DNA of 10,848 nt, taken from positions 1 to 10,848 of the forward strand of contig WGEM01000519.1 in NCBI GenBank assembly GCA_015492755.1, in the 5' to 3' direction. The translations under genes and the position numbers were made by a program. The notes below the pieces were generated by a model. That model did no database searches. It saw nothing but the letters and a program-made list of their open reading frames with translations, and was not told the origin of the DNA. This stretch comes from Gemmatimonadota bacterium. GTDB lineage: Bacteria; Gemmatimonadota; Gemmatimonadetes; Longimicrobiales; Gaopeijiaceae. Shown here piece by piece: positions 7,232 through 10,848 of this stretch. Position 1 is the first letter of the stretch. Each line of letters starts with the position of its first letter.

Positions 7232-9082
7232 TCACGATCGCTCTGCTGCGTCGTCCATCCATTGCACCCGGACACACGACACGGGTTCCTCGAAGCCGCG
7301 TACCTGCGCCGTGGTGGGCGTGACCTCGCATCCCCAGCGAACCAGGAGTTCCCTCACTTCCGGATCGCGGACCATCTCCTCCGAGAGCACCAGGTCGTCG
7401 CCCTGGGAGAGGTGACCCAGGCGGGCGGCGAGGTTTACGGTGGTGCCGAAATAATCCAGTCGCTCGTTCAGCGTCACCGCAATACACGGTCCGAAGTGGA
7501 TCCCGGCCTTGAGCACCAGCGGTTCGCCACCGGCGCGGATGGATCTCCGCCCCCGGTGCACCGCCCGGACGGCATCGACGGGGCGGCGGAATACCGCCAT
7601 CACCGCGTCGCCGATGGTCTTCACCACGGCGCCGTCCGCCGACGCCACGGTGCGCTCCAGCTCCTCCAGATGCCGCGCCACCAGCCCGAACGCAGGTGCG
7701 TCACCCATCGACCGGTACAGGCTCGTGGAGCCGCGGAGGTCCGTGAAGAGCACCGCAAGGCTGCCCACCTCCACGAACTCCCCGGCGTCCAGCACCTCGC
7801 CGCTGAAGAGGTCCCGGAACTCGTGCAGCGCCGTGACCTCGGCGGCGGTGGCCGCCTCGTCGGCCCACGGGACCGATTCCACGTGGAAGAGGCGTTCCTT
7901 CTCCGTCCGGTTGGCCAGGACCAGCGTCGCCGAGGGGGCCACCGGTTCGGTGAGGGGTGCCCATCCGCCGCCGTCCACCGCAAACACCGCCCGGTCCGCG
8001 CCACCCACCTCCACCATGAACGACGGGCCGGTAGGAAGTCCCCACGCGCGCACCCGGTGCCGTCCCGGCGTCAGCACCCCCGCGCATTCCCGCACCTCGC
8101 CGGCCGCCAGAAGCTGTTGGACCTCGACGTGCGGCGTGATCTGCGGACCGGCCACGCAGAAGGTGGGGGCCTGCACGCTCCGGACGGCCTCCGCCGGAGT
8201 GAAGGAGATCTCCACCGAGTCCTGGAAGTTCGGGTCGAAGGTGATGCGGCAGGTGTCGCAGTGCACGCCTCCCCGGCGGAGTTCCCTGAGGGATGGCACA
8301 CGCTCCCTGGCCCCCAGGCACCCGGGACAGACGAGATCCCACTGCAGGCGGAGGACCCCGGCCCGCACGGCCCGCAGGCAGAGGCGGAGCACGTCGCGGC
8401 GTGGCGCTCCCCAGACCCGTGCCAGGACATAGGGACGGATGCGCGCCAGACCGAGATCGTCGCCGTGCCGGAGGTGGTCCAGGAGTCGGCCCGCGAGTTC
8501 CGGTGGCGCGCCGGCGTCCACGAGGACCGAGCGGGCCCGGGCCCCCGCGCCATCGGAGCGGCGGGCCGCCGGGCCACCGGTTGCGGAACCGGTGGAGGAG
8601 TCCGCCGTCGTCGAGCGCGCCACCGCTGCATGCCGCACCTCCCCGGCATAGCTGCGGAACACCCGACCGAAGGTGACGCGGCTCACCACGCCGATCTGAA
8701 GCGCCGCCGCCAGAAGTCCGGCGAGCCCCCGCGGCTCCGCCGCCACGCGGTAGCGAAGGAGCGTTCGTCCGCCCCCGCGATCCTCGAGCGTGGCACGTAC
8801 GCGCATCTCCCGCAGCGGGCCGCGGGCGTACCGCCGCACCACGCCGAACTCGACGGGACGGAGCCACTCGAAGGGGAGCTCTTCCCACTCCAGGGGCACA
8901 CCCAGGACCCGGAGCCTCAGCCTGCGGCGGGCGTTCTCCAGCGTCTCCCCGTCCCGGCGGGCATCCCGGACCGGCGGCAGACCCACGTCGCGGTTGAAGC
9001 GGTTCGTGTCGGAGACCAGCGGCCAGAGGAGGTCCGGCGGTGCCGGAAGGAGCCAGGACCAGTGGAAGTGGAGGGTGCGCAT
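7232..9082 (-). CDS. Class III adenylate/guanylate cyclase with START-like and Cys4 domains
   Basis: This is a 616-residue soluble multidomain cyclase. Residues 1-150 resemble a START/SRPBCC domain ([17 protein letters not shown], then a beta-rich stretch). Residues 151-185 are a Ser/Ala/Gly linker. Residues 186-430 resemble the DUF5939 region that often precedes cyclase domains, including a Cys4 cluster (C252/C255, C275/C278) and a beta-sandwich-like part. The catalytic domain covers about 440-610: metal-binding D448 (LFTDLRGST) and D492 ([11 protein letters not shown]), base-recognising K488 and D543, and transition-state N550 and R554 (TVNLAARL). The Lys/Asp pair favours ATP over GTP, so it should make cAMP. 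All catalytic residues needed for a homodimeric enzyme are present. No membrane segment is seen. The ATG start is 12 bases after the vapC stop and has no strong Shine-Dalgarno. A hydrophobic ligand for the START-like domain is inference. Confidence 0.92.
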   Translation of the reverse strand: MRTLHFHWSWLLPAPPDLLWPLVSDTNRFNRDVGLPPVRDARRDGETLENARRRLRLRVLGVPLEWEELPFEWLRPVEFGVVRRYARGPLREMRVRATLEDRGGGRTLLRYRVAAEPRGLAGLLAAALQIGVVSRVTFGRVFRSYAGEVRHAAVARSTTADSSTGSATGGPAARRSDGAGARARSVLVDAGAPPELAGRLLDHLRHGDDLGLARIRPYVLARVWGAPRRDVLRLCLRAVRAGVLRLQWDLVCPGCLGARERVPSLRELRRGGVHCDTCRITFDPNFQDSVEISFTPAEAVRSVQAPTFCVAGPQITPHVEVQQLLAAGEVRECAGVLTPGRHRVRAWGLPTGPSFMVEVGGADRAVFAVDGGGWAPLTEPVAPSATLVLANRTEKERLFHVESVPWADEAATAAEVTALHEFRDLFSGEVLDAGEFVEVGSLAVLFTDLRGSTSLYRSMGDAPAFGLVARHLEELERTVASADGAVVKTIGDAVMAVFRRPVDAVRAVHRGRRSIRAGGEPLVLKAGIHFGPCIAVTLNERLDYFGTTVNLAARLGHLSQGDDLVLSEEMVRDPEVRELLVRWGCEVTPTTAQVRGFEEPVSCVRVQWMDDAAERS

Positions 9083-9094
9083 GGTCCCGGGAAG

Positions 9095-9496
9095 CTACGC
9101 GTACCCCACCACCTCCAGCGAGGGGACGCGGCGGAAGTGGGCCTCGTTGCGGGTCACCACGGGGAGTTCCGCCTCCACGGCGGTGGCGGCGATCCAGAGA
9201 TCGTTCACGCCGATGAGGCGGCCCTCGTCCTTCAGGTACCGGAAAAGCTGGCCGAAGCGCCACGCGACGGCCAGATCCGGGACCAGGATATCGAAACGCC
9301 CCACCAGCGCCTCCCAGCGAGCACGCCCCGAAACACGCGGACCCGCCGCGAGCTCACCGGCGGTTACCAGGGTGAGGTAGAGGCGGGCATCGGAGTGCGC
9401 CTCGAGGAACTCGTGGGCGGGACCGGGCCTTCCCCGGAGCGCCTCGCGCTCGAGATCGATGAGGAAGGTGGTCTCGAGGATCAGCCCTCGCTCCAC
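9095..9496 (-). CDS. vapC: VapC-family PIN-domain toxin
   Basis: This 133-residue PIN-domain ribonuclease is the toxin of a type II pair with the gene before it. The acidic centre reads E8 (LILETTFLID), E48 (TAGELAAG), D99 (VNDLWIAATA) and N117 (TRNEAHF). Most VapC toxins have Asp at the first position and often Asp at the last, so E8 and N117 are conservative departures. The family fold is otherwise complete and the length is normal. The GTG start at 9496 is fixed by a strong GGAGG four bases upstream and overlaps the antitoxin gene by 16 bases, which couples translation. VapC toxins typically cut tRNA or rRNA; the target here is unknown. The stop lies 12 bases before the cyclase start. Confidence 0.92.
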   Translation of the reverse strand: MERGLILETTFLIDLEREALRGRPGPAHEFLEAHSDARLYLTLVTAGELAAGPRVSGRARWEALVGRFDILVPDLAVAWRFGQLFRYLKDEGRLIGVNDLWIAATAVEAELPVVTRNEAHFRRVPSLEVVGYA

Positions 9497-9729
9497 TTGT
9501 CCTCCGGCGGAGGCGCGGCGGAGCGCGCGGCCTCAACCGCATCCAGCTCCTCCGCCGTCAGGTGCGCGCCTTCCCGCCCGTACGCCTCCCTCAGCTCTCC
9601 CGCCGTCAGCCCGCGCTCCGGCCACCGGGCGCGCATGATGACGTCGGAAAACGACTCGTCCGGGCGCAGCCGCGCCCGGCGGAGACGCTCATAGGCTTCC
9701 AGCTTGAGCGAGATGGTCTTGGTCGCCAT
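9481..9729 (-). CDS. vapB: VapB-type antitoxin
   Basis: This 82-residue antitoxin begins MATKTISLKLEAYERLRRAR, a ribbon-helix-helix-like DNA-binding start of the kind seen in VapB proteins of the DUF217 class, followed by the DESFSDVIMRA segment and an acidic, probably flexible C-terminus (EELDAVEAARSAAPPPEDKW) that should wrap the PIN toxin. It would neutralise VapC and repress its own promoter. The ATG at 9729 is chosen because the homology begins there. The frame stays open upstream, but that part covers the promoter and palindromes. There is no Shine-Dalgarno, and the promoter spacing suggests transcription starts at or next to the ATG, giving a leaderless mRNA. Confidence 0.9.
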   Translation of the reverse strand: MATKTISLKLEAYERLRRARLRPDESFSDVIMRARWPERGLTAGELREAYGREGAHLTAEELDAVEAARSAAPPPEDKWSEG

Positions 9730-9765
9730 GTGTGCATCATGCATGATGTATGCACATTTTGTCAA
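9730..9765 (-). promoter_or_regulatory. vapBC promoter, sigma70-like, probably leaderless
   Basis: On the minus strand a perfect TTGACA (9765-9760) is followed by an 18-base spacer and CATGAT (9741-9736; four of six matches to TATAAT). Transcription would begin about 7 bases on, at 9729, which is the A of the vapB ATG. No ribosome site lies upstream. The island is far more AT-rich than its surroundings. Confidence 0.7.
9731..9756. promoter_or_regulatory. Nested palindromic operator over the vapBC -10 region
   Basis: Outer arms TGTGCAT (9731-9737) and ATGCACA (9750-9756) flank a perfect 12-base palindrome ATCATGCATGAT (9736-9747). The two symmetry centres are offset by 2 bases. The element covers the -10 and most of the spacer, the expected place for the VapBC complex to bind and shut off its own promoter. 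Confidence 0.7.
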
Positions 9766-9808
9766 GTGGCGACTGCAGCCGCGACGCCCCCGCCCCCTTG
9801 ACGCTCCG

Positions 9809-9825
9809 TGTTTCACGCGGAAACG
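9809..9825. promoter_or_regulatory. Inverted repeat GTTTC-N5-GAAAC, parS-like
   Basis: The stretch reads TGTTTCACGCGGAAACG. The 5-base arms GTTTC (9810-9814) and GAAAC (9820-9824) are separated by ACGCG. It resembles the ParB-binding site TGTTTCACGTGAAACA, but one extra base breaks the central symmetry. It lies between vapB and the divergent BTAD gene, so an operator for either is also possible. Confidence 0.35.
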
Positions 9826-9897
9826 TCTGTACAGCTCATCTGCCACGCCTGAGCCCTGCACACCCGGCTCCATATCGTCATTCCCGACTCCCCGCGC

Positions 9898-9903
9898 GGA
9901 GGG
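9898..9903 (+). promoter_or_regulatory. Ribosome binding site of the BTAD/AAA gene
   Basis: GGAGGG lies four bases before the ATG at 9908 and fixes this start. Farther upstream a TTGACG (9798-9803) could be a -35 box, but no good -10 lies at the right distance. Confidence 0.75.
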
Positions 9904-9907
9904 CCCC

Positions 9908-10848
9908 ATGCTCGAGTTGCGTCTGCTGGGACCACCGGAGTGGACGTGTGTCGACCCGGAGGCGGACTGCGATCTGACGCTGGGCAAGCCCTTCGCGGTG
10001 CTGGCCTACCTGGCTCTGGCCGACGGCCCCGTCCCGCGCGAGACGCTGGCGCGGATGTTCTGGTCGGACGTGGAGCCCTCCAAGGCGCGGGCCTCGGCGC
10101 GCCAGGCGCTCTACATCCTGAGGCGCTGGCTGGGCGAGGAGGCGTTTGCCTCGCTGGATCCGGTGGCGCTGGCGCCGGGTGTGGTCCACACCGACGTGGA
10201 GGCGTTTCGCCAGGCACTGGCCGAGGAGCGCCTCGCCGAGGCCCGCGCGCTCCGGAGAGGCGCCTTCTTCCAGGACTTCGCGCTCTCGGGCGCCAGGCCC
10301 TGGACGGACTGGGTGGAGGAGGAGCGCGACGCGCTGGACGGCTGGTACGTGCGGGCGCTGGAGGCGTGGGCGCAGGCGCGACTGGAGGAGGGTGAGGCGG
10401 AGGCGGCGGCGGAGGCGGCGGCCGAGGCGGTGCGGGTGGAGCCCTCGCGGCTGGCCGGCCACCGGCTGCGGGTGGAGGCGCTCCTGGCGCTGGGGCGCCT
10501 CGAGGAGGCGCGCCAGGCGCTGGCGGAGGCGGAGCGCTGTGCCGGGGACCTGCCGGGCGCCGCCGCGACGCTGGCGGAGCTGGAGGAGCGGGCGCGGGAG
10601 GCCGCCCACCGGACGGGAGGGCGTGACCTGGACGAGCGGGAGGATGAGGACGGGCCCTTCCAGGTGGAGTTCGTGGGGCGGACCGCCGAGCTGGCGCGCC
10701 TCCGGCGGCTCTGGGCGCAGGCGGAGCGGGGGCGCGCGGGCCGGGCGGTGATCGCCGGCCCGGCGGGCATCGGCAAGACGCGCCTGGCGCTGGAGGTGAT
10801 GCGCGGCGCGGCGGCGGGGGGGCAGGGCGCGCGGGTGCGGTGCCACCG
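9908..10848 (+). CDS. BTAD/TPR transcriptional regulator with AAA ATPase domain (partial, 3' end missing)
   Basis: The first 313 residues of a large regulator are present; it runs off the right edge still open. It begins MLELRLLGPPEW, then a short winged-helix DNA-binding domain of SARP/OmpR-like type (about 1-90, with KPFAVLAYLAL and ETLARMFW, SARASARQALYILRRWLG). The bacterial transcriptional activator (BTAD) helical repeats follow (about 92-235), with WVEEERDALDGWYVRALEAW and Ala/Glu-rich TPR-like helices. An FVGRTAEL motif opens the ATPase domain (about 254 on), with Walker A GPAGIGKT (284-291). Such proteins usually continue with NB-ARC/AAA and TPR domains to 900-1200 residues and act as signal-integrating transcription activators. 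The ATG has GGAGGG four bases upstream. It is divergent from vapBC; the target genes are unknown. Confidence 0.9.
   Translation, partial: MLELRLLGPPEWTCVDPEADCDLTLGKPFAVLAYLALADGPVPRETLARMFWSDVEPSKARASARQALYILRRWLGEEAFASLDPVALAPGVVHTDVEAFRQALAEERLAEARALRRGAFFQDFALSGARPWTDWVEEERDALDGWYVRALEAWAQARLEEGEAEAAAEAAAEAVRVEPSRLAGHRLRVEALLALGRLEEARQALAEAERCAGDLPGAAATLAELEERAREAAHRTGGRDLDEREDEDGPFQVEFVGRTAELARLRRLWAQAERGRAGRAVIAGPAGIGKTRLALEVMRGAAAGGQGARVRCH
10394..10430 (+). repeat. GAGGCG/GCG low-complexity tract inside the BTAD gene
   Basis: A run of GAG and GCG codons encodes EAEAAAEAAAEA within a TPR-like helix (residues about 163-174). It is a coding low-complexity stretch that could be prone to slippage by multiples of three, changing helix length without breaking the frame. 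Confidence 0.6.

Noticed and set aside
7160..9694. Very long plus-strand open frame (844 codons) antisense to cyclase and vapBC
   Set aside because: It mirrors genes with complete catalytic motifs on the other strand; its own product is low-complexity, His/Arg/Pro/Gly-rich and has no domains. Long antisense frames are expected at this GC content.
9730..9987. Upstream extension of vapB to 9987
   Set aside because: It would cover the promoter and palindromes and overlap the start of the divergent BTAD gene. Antitoxin similarity begins at 9729.

Overview
The window is very GC-rich, closely packed bacterial DNA. Twelve consecutive genes lie on the minus strand (9729 down to 384), and one partial gene on the plus strand runs off the right edge. 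My best guess at the source is a Gemmatimonadota or similar high-GC soil or marine bacterium. This is inference, based on high GC3, a BTAD-TPR-AAA regulator, many GTG starts, small lipoproteins of unknown function and the general protein style. No rRNA or other taxonomic marker is present.

From right to left: a partial BTAD/AAA ATPase regulator (9908 onward, plus) diverges from a VapBC toxin-antitoxin pair (9729-9095, minus). The 178-base gap between them holds a strong TTGACA promoter and nested palindromes next to vapB. Only 12 bases after vapC comes a 616-residue class III nucleotidyl cyclase (9082-7232) with an N-terminal START/SRPBCC-like domain and a Cys4 central region. Then follow msrB (methionine-R-sulfoxide reductase), a YqgE/AlgH-family protein, two lipoproteins without assigned function, an NAD-type isocitrate dehydrogenase, and a small two-helix membrane protein with a Cys4 zinc-ribbon-like head. 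After these come a glutaryl-CoA dehydrogenase-like flavoenzyme and a soluble PAS/HisKA_3 histidine kinase, whose gene overlaps that of its NarL/FixJ response regulator by four bases (ATGA).

Several spacings are tight enough for co-transcription: vapB-vapC (16-base overlap), vapC-cyclase (12), cyclase-msrB (22), msrB-yqgE (51), lipoprotein-lipoprotein (54), lipoprotein-idh (5), idh-zinc ribbon (7), zinc ribbon-gcdH (50), and kinase-regulator (overlap). Larger breaks at 6042-6150 and 2081-2220 are the likely unit boundaries. The kinase/regulator pair looks like its own operon. Functionally the window mixes signalling (two-component pair, cyclase, BTAD regulator, VapBC), stress repair (MsrB) and central or amino-acid catabolism (isocitrate and glutaryl-CoA oxidation).

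The left end (1-383) holds no complete gene. Only a short plus-strand stretch ending at 367 has coding-like codon use. I see no CRISPR array, insertion sequence, tRNA or rRNA. The most interesting region is 9730-9907 and its link to the cyclase: a putatively leaderless, self-repressed vapBC promoter that could also drive a cyclic-nucleotide cyclase gene.
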